The position numbers and the translations under genes were made by a program. 64,000 nucleotides of DNA from Phocaeicola barnesiae DSM 18169 = JCM 13652. Lineage in GTDB: Bacteria; Bacteroidota; Bacteroidia; Bacteroidales; Bacteroidaceae. The stretch lies in the NCBI RefSeq assembly GCF_000374585.1, contig NZ_KB894645.1, positions 214,198 to 278,197 on the forward strand. Reading direction: 5' to 3'. Below the pieces are notes generated by a model. It worked only from the letters and a program-made list of their open reading frames with translations. It was not told the origin of the DNA and searched no databases. This document shows, one piece after another, positions 33,923 to 45,621 of the stretch. The first letter of the stretch is position 1. Each line of letters starts with the position of its first letter.

Positions 33923-36199
33923 ATGAAACGTATATTTCATTTCATACTGTTCTGCTGTATGACGGCACTGAGCGCTACTGCACAAGAAAAGAAGGCATTT
34001 ACCCTGGAAGATGTCATTCCGGGTGGAGAGAACTACTTCAACCTGGTTCCGAAATCAATGCCCGGCCTGCAATGGTGGGGAGATGTCTGTGTCCGCACCG
34101 ATGTGGAAGCTATCCAACAGATTGATTTAAAGAACGGCAAAGAAAAACCGCTCGTTACACTGGAAGAGGTAAACGCGGCCTTGTCCGGCAACAACCTGCC
34201 GTATAAGCCGGAATATTCCATCAAACCGCTGCGTACCTTGTCCGGCGCTTCACTGCCATGGGGCGACCGGAAGGTCATCCTGTTCTCAGGAAAGGCCGGC
34301 AACGAACAGGTCAGCGAAAACTACATGTTCTGCTACGACTTCGGAAAGAAACAGATTACCAACATGTTCCGTATCCCGGAACAGGGAGCTGCCAACTATG
34401 ATTTCTGCAAGGCCAACGGTTACCTGGCCTATACAGCCGGCGACCACCTGTACATCGCCAACCAGGGAGAGACCAGCAAGGCTGTCAGCCCGGAGAAAGA
34501 CAACGAGAAACTGCATGACATCGTATACGGACAGGCCGTACACCGCAACGAATTCGGTATCTATAAAGGTACATTCTGGAGTCCGAAAGGCACTTACCTG
34601 GCCTTCTACCGCATGGACCAGAGCATGGTGACCGATTATCCGCAGGTGAACACCTCTACCCGCATCGCCACCCTGGAACCGGACAAATATCCGATGGCAG
34701 GCATGACCAGCCATCAGGTAACCGTCGGGGTATACAACGTACAGTCCGGCAAGACTGTATACCTGCAGGCAGGCGATCCGACCGACCGCTACTTCACCAA
34801 CATCAGCTGGTCGCCGGATGAAAAGAACATCTACGTCATCGAACTGAACCGTGACCAGAACCATGCCCAACTGGTACGCTACAACGCCGAAACCGGTGCC
34901 AAGGAGGCTGTTCTCTACGAAGAGACTCACCCGAAATACGTAGAGCCTCAGCAACCCTTGCTGTTCCTGCCGTGGGACAGCAGCAAGTTCCTGTATCAGA
35001 GCCAGCGTGACGGCTTCAACCACCTGTATCTGTTTGATACGGCATCGGAAGTGACTCCGGTGGAAAAAGAAGCGAAGGCCGGCGGTACCTACAAGGAATC
35101 TGTCAAGGTCACTCCACTGACCCAGGGAGACTGGCTGGTACAGCAGGTATTGGGATTCAACCCGGCCAAGAAACAGGTCATCATCGGAAGTACGGAAATC
35201 TCTCCGTTGCAGACCAATATCTTCACGGTCAATGTAAACGACGGAAAGCGTACCTTAATCGGCAAGGAAGACGGTATGCACTACGCCCAATTATCGGCCA
35301 GCGGTACTTATCTGATAGACAACTTCAATTCCTTCAGTGTTCCACGTGAAATCAGTCTGCTACCGACCAACGGAAAACAGGGAACCGTACTGCTGACCGC
35401 TACCGACCCGCTGATTGAAAACTACAACCTGCCGGAAATCACACTGGGTACATTGAAATCGGCCGACGGAAAGACAGACCTCTACTACCGTCTTATCAAA
35501 CCGGTCAACTTCGACCCGAACAAGAAATACCCGGCCATCATCTATGTATACGGTGGTCCGCATGCCCAACTGATTCATAACAACCGCTTCTACGATGCCC
35601 GTGGATGGGACCTGTACATGGCTCAGAAAGGATATGTCATGCTTACGGTTGACAGCCGTGGCAGCGACAACCGCGGATTGAACTTCGAGAACTGCACCTT
35701 CCGTCACCTGGGTGAAGAAGAAATGAAAGACCAGGTAGAAGGAGCCAAATTCCTGCAATCCCTACCCTATGTAGATGCAGATAAAATCGGTGTACACGGC
35801 TGGAGCTTCGGAGGTTTCATGACCACCAACCTGATGCTGACTTATCCGGAAATCTTCAAGGTAGGCGTAGCCGGAGGTCCGGTCATCGACTGGCACCTGT
35901 ATGAAGTGATGTACGGAGAACGCTACATGGACAGTCCACAGGACAATCCGGAAGGCTACAAGAACTCCAACCTCCGCGAAAAGGCCGGCAACCTGAAAGG
36001 CCGTCTGCAGGTCATCATCGGCGGAACGGACCCGACCTGTGTACCGCAACATACCTATACCTTCCTGCGTGCCTGCATCGAAGCCGGCACACATCCGGAC
36101 CTGTTCATCTATCCGGAGGACGGTCACAACATGATGGGAAGAGACCGGGTACACCTGCATGAACACATCACCCGTTACTTTGAAGATTACCTGAAATAA
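33923..36199 (+). CDS. S9 family peptidase, dipeptidyl peptidase IV-like
   Basis: A secreted serine exopeptidase (signal peptide [21 protein letters not shown]) of 758 residues. It has an N-terminal eight-bladed DPP-IV propeller (about 50-480) and a C-terminal alpha/beta-hydrolase. Nucleophile Ser628 lies in GWSFGGFM, followed by Asp in [10 protein letters not shown] and His in [10 protein letters not shown]. The family removes dipeptides or tripeptides from peptide N-termini, often after Pro. In the periplasm it would feed peptide use. The gene follows the methyltransferase by 17 bases and precedes purD by 23, so read-through through all three is likely. Confidence 0.9.
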   Translation: MKRIFHFILFCCMTALSATAQEKKAFTLEDVIPGGENYFNLVPKSMPGLQWWGDVCVRTDVEAIQQIDLKNGKEKPLVTLEEVNAALSGNNLPYKPEYSIKPLRTLSGASLPWGDRKVILFSGKAGNEQVSENYMFCYDFGKKQITNMFRIPEQGAANYDFCKANGYLAYTAGDHLYIANQGETSKAVSPEKDNEKLHDIVYGQAVHRNEFGIYKGTFWSPKGTYLAFYRMDQSMVTDYPQVNTSTRIATLEPDKYPMAGMTSHQVTVGVYNVQSGKTVYLQAGDPTDRYFTNISWSPDEKNIYVIELNRDQNHAQLVRYNAETGAKEAVLYEETHPKYVEPQQPLLFLPWDSSKFLYQSQRDGFNHLYLFDTASEVTPVEKEAKAGGTYKESVKVTPLTQGDWLVQQVLGFNPAKKQVIIGSTEISPLQTNIFTVNVNDGKRTLIGKEDGMHYAQLSASGTYLIDNFNSFSVPREISLLPTNGKQGTVLLTATDPLIENYNLPEITLGTLKSADGKTDLYYRLIKPVNFDPNKKYPAIIYVYGGPHAQLIHNNRFYDARGWDLYMAQKGYVMLTVDSRGSDNRGLNFENCTFRHLGEEEMKDQVEGAKFLQSLPYVDADKIGVHGWSFGGFMTTNLMLTYPEIFKVGVAGGPVIDWHLYEVMYGERYMDSPQDNPEGYKNSNLREKAGNLKGRLQVIIGGTDPTCVPQHTYTFLRACIEAGTHPDLFIYPEDGHNMMGRDRVHLHEHITRYFEDYLK

Positions 36200-36222
36200 A
36201 CCAATTAAACCTTTACAACGAT

Positions 36223-37497
36223 ATGAAGCTTTTATTATTAGGTTCAGGTGGACGTGAACATGCCCTGGCATGGAAAATCGCCCAAAGCCCGAAAATCGAA
36301 AAATTATACATCGCTCCGGGAAATGCCGGAACACGTGAAGTAGGCGAAAACGTAGCCATCAAGGCCGACGATTTCGATGCCATCAAACAGCTGGTACTGG
36401 AAAAAGGTATCGACATGGTAGTAGTAGGACCGGAAGACCCGCTGGTAAAAGGTATCTATGACTACTTCAAGAACAATGAAGCGCTGAAAGCCGTTCCGGT
36501 CATCGGTCCATCCAAAGCCGGAGCCGTACTGGAAGGCAGCAAGGAATTTGCCAAAGGCTTCATGCAGCGTCACCACATCCCGACTGCCGGCTACAAGAGC
36601 ATCACTGCCGCCAACCTGGAAGAGGGACTGGCTTTCCTGGAAACACTGGAAGCTCCATACGTACTGAAAGCCGACGGTCTGTGCGCCGGAAAAGGCGTAC
36701 TGATTCTGCCTACCCTGGAAGAAGCCAAGAAAGAGCTGAAGGAGATGTTGGGCGGTATGTTCGGAAACGCCTCATCGACCGTAGTCATCGAAGAGTTCCT
36801 GAGCGGTATCGAATGCTCGGTATTCGTACTGACCGACGGAAAAAACTACAAGATTCTGCCGGAAGCCAAGGACTACAAACGTATCGGCGAAGGCGATAAA
36901 GGCCTGAATACCGGCGGTATGGGTTCTGTATCTCCGGTTCCGTTTGCCGATGCTGCCTGGATGAAGAAGGTGGAAGACCGCATCATCCGTCCGACCGTAG
37001 AAGGACTGGCCGCCGAAGGCATCGACTACAAAGGTTTCATCTTCTTCGGCCTCATCAATGTGAAAGGTGAGCCGATGGTCATCGAATACAACGTACGCAT
37101 GGGCGACCCGGAAACAGAAAGTGTCATGCTGCGTATCAAGAGCGACCTGGTAGACCTGTTCGAAGGAGTCGCTGCCGGTAACCTGGCCGAGAAATCCCTC
37201 GAAATCGACCCGCGTTCGGCAGTCTGCGTCATGCTGGTATCCGGCGGTTATCCGGAAGCCTACGAAAAAGGATTCCCGATGACAGGTATCGAAGAAGCAA
37301 AGGCTGGTGGCAGTATCGTTTTCCACGCAGGAACCGCCATGAAGGACAATCAGGTAGTGACCAGCGGCGGACGCGTCATCGCTGTCAGCTCTTACGGAAC
37401 CAACAAGGAAGAAGCCTTGGCTCTGTCATTCGAAAATGCCGGAAAGATTCACTTCGAAAAGAAGTATTTCCGTTCCGACATCGGATTCGATCTGTAA
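36223..37497 (+). CDS. purD: Phosphoribosylamine--glycine ligase
   Basis: ATP-grasp enzyme joining glycine to phosphoribosylamine in purine synthesis. N-terminal [19 protein letters not shown], the ATP-grasp core ([32 protein letters not shown]), and [15 protein letters not shown] plus [14 protein letters not shown] define GARS. 424 residues, full length. The S9 peptidase gene ends 23 bases before it and a membrane-protein gene starts 15 bases after it. No PurR-type site is recognisable. Confidence 0.97.
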   Translation: MKLLLLGSGGREHALAWKIAQSPKIEKLYIAPGNAGTREVGENVAIKADDFDAIKQLVLEKGIDMVVVGPEDPLVKGIYDYFKNNEALKAVPVIGPSKAGAVLEGSKEFAKGFMQRHHIPTAGYKSITAANLEEGLAFLETLEAPYVLKADGLCAGKGVLILPTLEEAKKELKEMLGGMFGNASSTVVIEEFLSGIECSVFVLTDGKNYKILPEAKDYKRIGEGDKGLNTGGMGSVSPVPFADAAWMKKVEDRIIRPTVEGLAAEGIDYKGFIFFGLINVKGEPMVIEYNVRMGDPETESVMLRIKSDLVDLFEGVAAGNLAEKSLEIDPRSAVCVMLVSGGYPEAYEKGFPMTGIEEAKAGGSIVFHAGTAMKDNQVVTSGGRVIAVSSYGTNKEEALALSFENAGKIHFEKKYFRSDIGFDL

Positions 37498-37512
37498 TCA
37501 ATCAAGAAAACT

Positions 37513-38448
37513 ATGTCTGTAAAAAACAGATTCCAATATCAGGTAGCAACGGGTAGATTGACTCTTCCCGTTGCTATTCTTTTGTCATTGGTGTTCTGCG
37601 GAATCTCCTTCCAGGGCTGGGAGAGTCTGGGTGCATGGCTCATGTGTGCCTGCGTCACCTACCTGATTATCGAATTGAACACCACCTTTGCCCTGATACG
37701 GACACGTACTTCACTCCCCTCCGCGTTCTTTCTAGTCTGTTTTTCCGTCTGTCCGTTCCTACATACCTTCGGTGCCGGGACCTTTCTGCCGCTGCTGTTC
37801 ATCGGTATGCTTTTCTCCCTGTTCAGAAGCTTCGAATTGCCTTCCGCATCGACCACCATCTATCACGCATTCTGCTGTGTAGGAATCATCGGAATCATCG
37901 TTCCGCAGACACTTTACCTGACTCCCGTCCTGTATCTGCTGATGATTCAGCTCCGCTCCCTGAATCCACGCACCTTCTTTGCCGGTGTGCTGGGACTGCT
38001 GACTCCCTACTGGTTAGGAAGCTGCTACCTGCTCTACAAAGGGAACTGGCTGGAAACAGCCCAGGAATTCCGCCAACAGCTGATACCGGTTATACCCGAT
38101 TATAACCTGCTCGGATGGGACCAATACCTGTCGTTGGGAATCCTACTGGCCATCACCCTTCTGTGTACGGCACAAAGCCTGACTCAAACCTATCAGGACA
38201 AGGTACAGACCCGTATTCTGCTACGGACACTCATGGCACTGGAAATCATCGTTATCGCCTTCATCCTGTTACTTCCTGCCTCTTTCAACGGGTTGTTCCC
38301 GATGCTGCTGATATGCGCCTCGATATTCTTCGGCCATTTTTTTGCGCTGGTATTCAACCGGTTCACACAAATCAGCCTGTGGGTTATCCTCGCCCTTCTA
38401 GGCATCATGACACTTTTCAACGTATGGACGCATTTTTACACTATCTGA
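37513..38448 (+). CDS. Multi-pass membrane protein, unknown
   Basis: 311 residues, almost entirely hydrophobic, with about eight to nine membrane helices (LPVAILLSLVFCGISFQGW, FLPLLFIGMLFSLF, IIGIIVPQTLYLTPVLYLLMIQL, IVIAFILLLPASF, LWVILALLGIMTLFNVW). I do not recognise a named family with confidence. Similar proteins in Bacteroidales sit next to purD and a small VTT-type gene. The 3' end overlaps the next start by 25 bases, so the two are translationally coupled. Confidence 0.7.
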   Translation: MSVKNRFQYQVATGRLTLPVAILLSLVFCGISFQGWESLGAWLMCACVTYLIIELNTTFALIRTRTSLPSAFFLVCFSVCPFLHTFGAGTFLPLLFIGMLFSLFRSFELPSASTTIYHAFCCVGIIGIIVPQTLYLTPVLYLLMIQLRSLNPRTFFAGVLGLLTPYWLGSCYLLYKGNWLETAQEFRQQLIPVIPDYNLLGWDQYLSLGILLAITLLCTAQSLTQTYQDKVQTRILLRTLMALEIIVIAFILLLPASFNGLFPMLLICASIFFGHFFALVFNRFTQISLWVILALLGIMTLFNVWTHFYTI

Positions 38449-38885
38449 CGGAATGGGGATACATCGGTATGTTCATTTCCGCCTTCCTGGCAGGGACCAT
38501 CCTGCCCTTCAGTTCGGAAGCTGTATTACTGGCCTGTATCGGTCTGGGACTCGACCCCGTATGGTCTACTATCTCCACCACCGCCGGAAACGCTTTGGGC
38601 GGACTGACCTGCTACTGGATAGGACACCTGGGCAAAATGGAATGGATAGAAAAATACCTGAAAGTGGACAAGAAACAGCTGGACAAAGCATCCCGCTTCA
38701 TCCATGGGAAAGGTGCCTGGATGGCACTGTTTTCTTTTCTGCCCGTCATCGGCGACGCTATCCTCATCGTATTGGGACTGATGCGTGCCCACATAGGTAT
38801 CGTCACTTTCTCCATGACCCTGGGGAAACTGATACGGTACGTACTGCTCGTGGCAGCCGCTTTGGGCATCTTCCGCCTTTTCTAA
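38424..38885 (+). CDS. YqaA/DedA-like (VTT domain) membrane protein
   Basis: 153 residues from ATG 38424. Four to five hydrophobic segments lie around the VTT/SNARE-associated core: GTILPFSSEAVLLACIGLGLDP, then NALGGLTCYWIGHLG, and FSFLPVIGDAILIVLGLMRAH. E. coli YqaA and DedA proteins are implicated in lipid scrambling or membrane homeostasis; the role here is unknown. An open frame extends to 38115, but its upstream part is a shadow of the preceding gene, and the likeness begins at MDAFLHYLTEWGYIG. Confidence 0.85.
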   Translation: MDAFLHYLTEWGYIGMFISAFLAGTILPFSSEAVLLACIGLGLDPVWSTISTTAGNALGGLTCYWIGHLGKMEWIEKYLKVDKKQLDKASRFIHGKGAWMALFSFLPVIGDAILIVLGLMRAHIGIVTFSMTLGKLIRYVLLVAAALGIFRLF

Positions 38886-38912
38886 ACTTTCCCTCTTAAA
38901 ACAAAAACACCT

Positions 38913-39575
38913 ATGATTCAAATTGAACAGACAGCCGATGGCAGCCAGACCCTTTTCGTGCCGGAACTGAACGAACATTATCATTCCGTAAAAGGGGCAC
39001 TGACAGAATCGGAACATATCTTTATCCAGATGGGACTGAAACATTCTTCTGTAGAAGCCCCGCACGTACTGGAAATCGGATTCGGTACAGGACTGAACGC
39101 TTTCCTCACGCTGCTGACAGCCGATACCGACCAACGGAACATCCATTATACAACGCTGGAACGTTATCCCGTTACGCCGGCATTGATTGAACAGCTGACA
39201 TACCCGGAACTGATTTGTCCGGAAAGAAAGGATGATTTCCAGGCCCTGCATCAGGCTGCCTGGAATACCGACGTACAGCTAACCCCTTATTTCACCCTGC
39301 ACAAGGTAGAAACAGACTTCACCTCGTATACCTTTCCCGCCACCTACGACGTCATCTACTTCGATGCCTTCGCACCGGAAAAACAGCCGGAAATGTGGAC
39401 ACAATCCTTGTTCGACACTTTGTATCAACAACTGAATCCACAAGGCATCCTGACGACTTACTGTGCCAAAGGAGCCGTAAGACGCATGTTACAGGCTGCA
39501 GGATTCATGGTAGAACGTCTGCCGGGTCCTCCGGGAGGAAAACGGGAAATTCTACGGGCAACCAAACGCCTCTGA
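38913..39575 (+). CDS. mnmD: tRNA (mnm5s2U34)-methyltransferase MnmD
   Basis: The stand-alone methyltransferase that finishes mnm5s2U at tRNA position 34, corresponding to the N-terminal half of MnmC. SAM motif VLEIGFGTGLNAFLTLL, active segment YDVIYFDAFAPEKQPEMWT, and C-terminal YCAKGAVRRMLQAAGFMVERLPGPPGGKREIL are typical. 220 residues, no oxidoreductase domain. It follows the VTT gene by 27 bases and completes a rightward run that starts at 32.3 kb. The companion thiolase mnmA is at 16.2 kb. Confidence 0.92.
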   Translation: MIQIEQTADGSQTLFVPELNEHYHSVKGALTESEHIFIQMGLKHSSVEAPHVLEIGFGTGLNAFLTLLTADTDQRNIHYTTLERYPVTPALIEQLTYPELICPERKDDFQALHQAAWNTDVQLTPYFTLHKVETDFTSYTFPATYDVIYFDAFAPEKQPEMWTQSLFDTLYQQLNPQGILTTYCAKGAVRRMLQAAGFMVERLPGPPGGKREILRATKRL

Positions 39576-39605
39576 ACCAATCTTACCCTTCTCCCCAACA
39601 AAAAA

Positions 39606-39654
39606 AGAATCGCTGTAACTAATGCCTCAGTGGAAGCATTAATACAGCGATTCT
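39606..39654. terminator. Bidirectional terminator between mnmD and the PUL-type operon
   Basis: A 12-bp perfect repeat (39606-39617 with 39643-39654) encloses a 6-bp inner repeat (39620-39625 with 39636-39641). It lies between convergent genes. Six A precede it, which is a U-tract on the minus strand. Confidence 0.85.
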
Positions 39655-39692
39655 AACCCCCTATATCAACAAGACTAACCTATAATCCGTTT

Positions 39693-40898
<1,206 letters not shown>

Positions 40899-40927
40899 TC
40901 ATTTTTAATTACACATATCTTCCGTTT

Positions 40928-42517
40928 TTACCATCCCGGATTCTGTTCCATGTTTGTATTCAACATGATTTCTTTTTCAGGAATAGGCAAAAGTAAGTTT
41001 TTTTCTTTAAAACCAGCCTGATTATTAGTAAAACCATCGGCGTTCACTGTAGGTGTACCATTCTGCATCATAAACGAAGGTACACTCTTTCCTTGATTAA
41101 CCAAAACATCGGTGTCTCCCCAGCGTACCAGATCCTGGAAACGTACAGATTCCATACACAGTTCCAGTCTCTTCTCTATCTTGATGTCTTCGAGCGTTAC
41201 ATTGGTCTTGCTTGGAAGTTGTGCACGTGTTCTAATCTGGTTCACATAATCATCGGCTTTGTCCTGTCCGCTACCAGCCATTACATGCGCTTCGGCTGCC
41301 ATCAGCAGTACTTCAGCATAACGCATGAATTTCACATTAATGTACTGATAGAATTGCAGTCCCGGATTATCGAACATACAATCTGATTTCAAGGCCCGGT
41401 ACTTCCATGAGAAATATCCGGCATTTCCAGGCATGTTCTGTCCGTCACGAACGGTAATTCCCAAAGCCTTCAACTGGTCATAGGTAATGATTGACTTGTT
41501 CAAACGATATCCGTCCTTACCTTCTTCATCCACAAAAGCCTGATACAGTTCCTTTGTCGGATTACCGAATCCGTAACACCCCTGTGAAAATGCAGAAGCC
41601 TGTTCAGAGAAATCCATCATGGATGAACGCCATCCCAGCATACAGTATAACTGAGTAAACTGATTCCACATCTGTTCAGCATCATTTCTCATCTGTCCTT
41701 CCAGAATAGATTCGCAGCAGTTGTTGGCTTCCACATGCTGCAGACCTTCCAGGTTAGGATACAAGGCATATTTACCGGATTCTATCACTTTATCCAGAAT
41801 AGCCGCTGCCTCAGCATATTTTCCTTGGAACAGGTAAGCCTTTCCCAAATAGGACATGGCTGCTTCCTTTGTCACACGGATATTACCTGTATTGTCGTTT
41901 ACATCTGATTTAGATGGAAGGTCACTGGCACCGTTTACATCACCGATAGCCGCATTCAAGTCACTTTCAACAAATGCCCACAAGGTTTCTTTCGGGGTAT
42001 TTCCCATGTGGTATTCATCCGGAGTAAGCAGATGATCCACCATCGGCACATTACCAAAAAGAGTAATCAAATCAATATAAGAAAAGGCGCGGAAGAATTT
42101 TGCCTCGGCAATTGCCCTACGTTTTGCTTCTGTATCGGGAGTTACCTTATCAATAATCAGATTCGCATTATACACCACCGTATACAAACCAGAATACAGA
42201 CTGGAAATCATTCCATGATCCGAACCGAAAGTATACTCATTCAAACGTTCCATATCAGAGTTGTCACCTCGTGAACCACCTCCGGTATACATATCGTCTG
42301 ACAAAAGGTTCTTGACAAAAAACCAATTGTAATGCTGGGAACGGAAAGCCACATATAAAGCCGACGCTGCAGATTCAACTTGATCATCCGTCTGATAATA
42401 GGTTTCCTGACTACCTACATCTCCATGTTTTCCAATATTCAGGCGGTCTTCACATCCTGTAAGGCTGGCAAGACATAAAAGTCCGGCCATCATATATAAT
42501 CTATTTTTCTTTTTCAT
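40928..42517 (-). CDS. SusD/RagB-family outer-membrane glycan-binding lipoprotein
   Basis: Surface lipoprotein (lipobox SLTGC, Cys22), 529 residues, with the SusD/RagB pattern: QVESAASALYVAF and N-terminal TPR-like helices (RAIAEAKFFRAFSYIDLITLFGNVPMVDH). The C-terminal part has the family's ending with KRLELCMESVRFQDLVRWG and LLLPIPEKEIMLNTNMEQNPGW. It binds oligosaccharide at the cell surface and forms the lid of the SusC channel. Only 12 bases separate it from the SusC gene. Confidence 0.96.
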   Translation of the reverse strand: MKKKNRLYMMAGLLCLASLTGCEDRLNIGKHGDVGSQETYYQTDDQVESAASALYVAFRSQHYNWFFVKNLLSDDMYTGGGSRGDNSDMERLNEYTFGSDHGMISSLYSGLYTVVYNANLIIDKVTPDTEAKRRAIAEAKFFRAFSYIDLITLFGNVPMVDHLLTPDEYHMGNTPKETLWAFVESDLNAAIGDVNGASDLPSKSDVNDNTGNIRVTKEAAMSYLGKAYLFQGKYAEAAAILDKVIESGKYALYPNLEGLQHVEANNCCESILEGQMRNDAEQMWNQFTQLYCMLGWRSSMMDFSEQASAFSQGCYGFGNPTKELYQAFVDEEGKDGYRLNKSIITYDQLKALGITVRDGQNMPGNAGYFSWKYRALKSDCMFDNPGLQFYQYINVKFMRYAEVLLMAAEAHVMAGSGQDKADDYVNQIRTRAQLPSKTNVTLEDIKIEKRLELCMESVRFQDLVRWGDTDVLVNQGKSVPSFMMQNGTPTVNADGFTNNQAGFKEKNLLLPIPEKEIMLNTNMEQNPGW

Positions 42518-42529
42518 AATAATTCTGAT

Positions 42530-45500
42530 TTAAAATTCAACATTGAAGCCTAACATTACTTTCTTTGAAGTAGGATAAGTACCCATATCGATACCCATAC
42601 CAGAAGTATCGCTGGCAGAAGCTTCCGGATCAAATCCATCATACTTAGTAAACGTGAAGAAATCTTCCAAAGAAACATACAGTCTCATGTTCTGGATGAA
42701 AGCTTTCTTTGTCCACGCTTTCGGCAATGTATAACCCAACTGAATCTGTTTGATCTTGAAATAAGAACCATCGAATACCATAGCATCAGATACCAGATAT
42801 TTATCCATGGAAGTAGCATTTGCTCTCGGAACAGAAGCTTGTGTGTGTTCTGGAGTCCAACGGTCATCATAGAAGAACTTCTTCATCTTGTTGGCTGAAA
42901 TATGGTCTGAACGGGTAGCACAATTGAAGATATCGTTTCCGTACGAACCGCTTCCGAATACAGTCAAATCCAATCCTTTCCAGGCTGCTGTCAAAGTAAT
43001 ACCGTATGTAAAGTCAGGAATTGCATCGCCGATATAAGTCTTATCATTTTCATTGACAGTTCCATCACCATCAACATCTGCAAAAATCGGTTCACCTGTT
43101 TCAGGATCTACACCTTCGTATTCATAACCACGGAAATAGTAAACCGGATATCCTTCTTCAAAATAAGTAATCGTACTGGTATGGAAAGTTGTTCCTGCCA
43201 AACGGGTCAAAGAAGGATCCAGGTAAGTAACCTCATTCTTCAATGTAGCCAGATTTCCCTTAATGCTATAATTGAAATCACCGATGTTGTCTCTCCATCC
43301 CAATTCAAATTCAACACCTTTATTACTTACATTACCTGCATTAATCGGTGAAGTAGTACCACCGATAATCAAGGAAGGAGTAGTTCCTGTTACCAGCAAG
43401 TCTTTTGTTTTCTTGTTGAACCAGTCAACAGAGAAAGTCAGACGGTCATTGAAGAGACGGGCATCCAAACCGATATTCAACTGTTCAGAAGTTTCCCACT
43501 TCAAATCATCGTTACCCAAGCTATTCGGACGTACAGCAGTGATGTAGGTATTTCCCGGGACAAACGGATAATAACCGGAATTGTTCATGGTAGTACCGTA
43601 TGCATAACCACCCAAGGCAGCCAAACTACCGTTCTGACCCCAGCTGGCACGCAATTTCAAGTTTGAAACGACATCCTTCAACGGTTCGAAGAAGTTTTCT
43701 TCAGAGATTGTCCAACCGGCAGATACTGCAGGGAAGTAACCCCAACGTCCGCTAGCAGGCAGATAAGCCAAATCGGCAGCATCAGCACGAAGAGAAGCCT
43801 GTAACATATACTTACCTGCAAAATCATATCCGATACGTCCGAAGTAAGAATACTTGGCTGTACGTGTCTTTTCACCGGTAATACTCTTGGAAGCAGAAGG
43901 GCTACCGTAGCTCAAATACCAGAAAGAAGGATCTCTACCCAGCAATGCATCTGCACCGTTTGCGCTATAGCCTGCTGTAATATAATCGTATGTAGATTCC
44001 TGATAAGACATACCCAACATAGCTGTAATGGTATGTTCGTTGAATGTCTTGATATAGTTCGCGAAGTTTTCCCACTGCCAATAAATGGTTGTACTTGATG
44101 TGCCACTCTGTGAAATGAAATTATTGTTCTGTACAGAGTTTCCATAATACGGCAAGTTCGTTGTAGAAGAACGGGTTCCGGAAAGACGATAACCGAAACG
44201 AGAAGTAATCACCAATCCGTCAAGCGGTTTCAATTCTCCATATACAGATCCGTTGACATTAAATCCGCTGTTTTTCGGAACTGTATTGTCTCTCATAATC
44301 ATCGGATGATAGTTTTCAGATTCCACAAATTTAGAAACAGCATAGTAGTTTCCGTTTTCATCGGTAAGCAGAGTCTGTCCGTTGTTCATTGCAGCTACCA
44401 TATTGTCCGGCAGGTTTCCCGGAGCATAAGTATCCGGAGTCAACGGGTCAAGTTCCATTACAGCCTGGAAGAAGCTTCCGTAAGCATTGTTCTGAGACAG
44501 CTGACGATAGTTGTATTTTTCAATCTGATTGGTAGTACCTACCTTCAACCAGTCTTTAATCTGATAATCCGCATTGATAGAACCGGTCAGACGTTTATAG
44601 AAGTCGGCATCTCCTTTGACGATACCATCATTGTCCAAATAAGAAAGAGACAGGTAATAGTTACCTTTATCATTTCCGTTAGAGAATGAAAGATTATGTT
44701 TCTGGATGATACCTGTTCCGAATACAACATCCGCCCAGTTAGTATCTGTTACACCATCCCAGTCATTCGCAAATTTACTGGCATCGTATACATTACCTTC
44801 CATCATATAGTTCTTATATTCTTGCGCATTCAGCAGTTCCGGAATTTTTCCTACAGACTGAATGGTATACTGGAAATCATAATTGATTTTACCTTGTCCT
44901 TTAGTACCTTTCTTGGTAGAAATCAATACGACACCATTACCGGCCTCAGCACCATAGATGGCAGCAGATGCAGCATCCTTCAACACTTCAATAGAAGCGA
45001 TATCATTCGGGTCAAGACCTGAAATATCGGACAGACGGACACCATCCACTACATACAACGGATTGGATGAAACGTTAGAAGAGAAACCACGTACACGTAC
45101 TGTAGGTGAAGAACCCGGAGCTGCAGAAGAAGAAATGATCTGCACACCGGCTGTCTTACCCTGCAGAGCTGCCTGCGGGTTGGCAACCGAACGGTTTTCC
45201 AAATCCTCAGTCTTTACCTGAGAAATGGCTCCTGTTACTGAACTTTTCTTCTGTACACCATAACCTACTACCACTACTTCGCTCAAAGTCTTTGAATCTT
45301 CTTTCATGCTTACATTCACTGTTTCACCGGAAACAACGATTTCCTGAGTTACATAACCGATGTAAGAAAAGACCAAAGTCTTTCCACTAGCCACGTTCAG
45401 CGAATAGTTACCATCGAAATCGGTAATGGTTCCGTTAGTCGTTCCTTTTTCAAGCACACTGACTCCAATCATTGGTTCTTTTGTGCCAGCGTCAAGTACT

Positions 45501-45604
45501 TGTCCTCGTACCGCAACCTGCTGTGCGGATACCACATGTGCCATGCATACAAACATCGCACATAGGATCAGTCTGATCCAATTCATTTTCTGTGTCATTT
45601 TCAT
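42530..45604 (-). CDS. SusC/RagA-family TonB-linked outer-membrane transporter
   Basis: 1024 residues. Signal peptide to VVSAQ, carboxypeptidase-regulatory-like N-terminal domain (VRGQVLDAGTKEPMIGVSVLEKG, FDGNYSLNV), a TonB-box region, and a plug domain with VRVRGFSSNVSSNPLYVVDGV and EVLKDAASAAIYGAEAGNGVVLI. A 22-strand-type barrel ends in YPTSKKVMLGFNVEF with terminal Phe. It imports ligands using TonB energy together with SusD. The first Met could be at 45604, 45598 or 45586. The carboxylesterase gene ends 17 bases upstream, so all four genes are one operon. Confidence 0.96.
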   Translation of the reverse strand: MKMTQKMNWIRLILCAMFVCMAHVVSAQQVAVRGQVLDAGTKEPMIGVSVLEKGTTNGTITDFDGNYSLNVASGKTLVFSYIGYVTQEIVVSGETVNVSMKEDSKTLSEVVVVGYGVQKKSSVTGAISQVKTEDLENRSVANPQAALQGKTAGVQIISSSAAPGSSPTVRVRGFSSNVSSNPLYVVDGVRLSDISGLDPNDIASIEVLKDAASAAIYGAEAGNGVVLISTKKGTKGQGKINYDFQYTIQSVGKIPELLNAQEYKNYMMEGNVYDASKFANDWDGVTDTNWADVVFGTGIIQKHNLSFSNGNDKGNYYLSLSYLDNDGIVKGDADFYKRLTGSINADYQIKDWLKVGTTNQIEKYNYRQLSQNNAYGSFFQAVMELDPLTPDTYAPGNLPDNMVAAMNNGQTLLTDENGNYYAVSKFVESENYHPMIMRDNTVPKNSGFNVNGSVYGELKPLDGLVITSRFGYRLSGTRSSTTNLPYYGNSVQNNNFISQSGTSSTTIYWQWENFANYIKTFNEHTITAMLGMSYQESTYDYITAGYSANGADALLGRDPSFWYLSYGSPSASKSITGEKTRTAKYSYFGRIGYDFAGKYMLQASLRADAADLAYLPASGRWGYFPAVSAGWTISEENFFEPLKDVVSNLKLRASWGQNGSLAALGGYAYGTTMNNSGYYPFVPGNTYITAVRPNSLGNDDLKWETSEQLNIGLDARLFNDRLTFSVDWFNKKTKDLLVTGTTPSLIIGGTTSPINAGNVSNKGVEFELGWRDNIGDFNYSIKGNLATLKNEVTYLDPSLTRLAGTTFHTSTITYFEEGYPVYYFRGYEYEGVDPETGEPIFADVDGDGTVNENDKTYIGDAIPDFTYGITLTAAWKGLDLTVFGSGSYGNDIFNCATRSDHISANKMKKFFYDDRWTPEHTQASVPRANATSMDKYLVSDAMVFDGSYFKIKQIQLGYTLPKAWTKKAFIQNMRLYVSLEDFFTFTKYDGFDPEASASDTSGMGIDMGTYPTSKKVMLGFNVEF

Positions 45605-45621
45605 ATATTAGTAATTTAGAA

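Noticed and set aside
38115..38423. Long N-terminal extension of the VTT-domain protein
   Set aside because: The extension is an out-of-frame shadow of the preceding membrane-protein gene; family likeness starts at ATG 38424.
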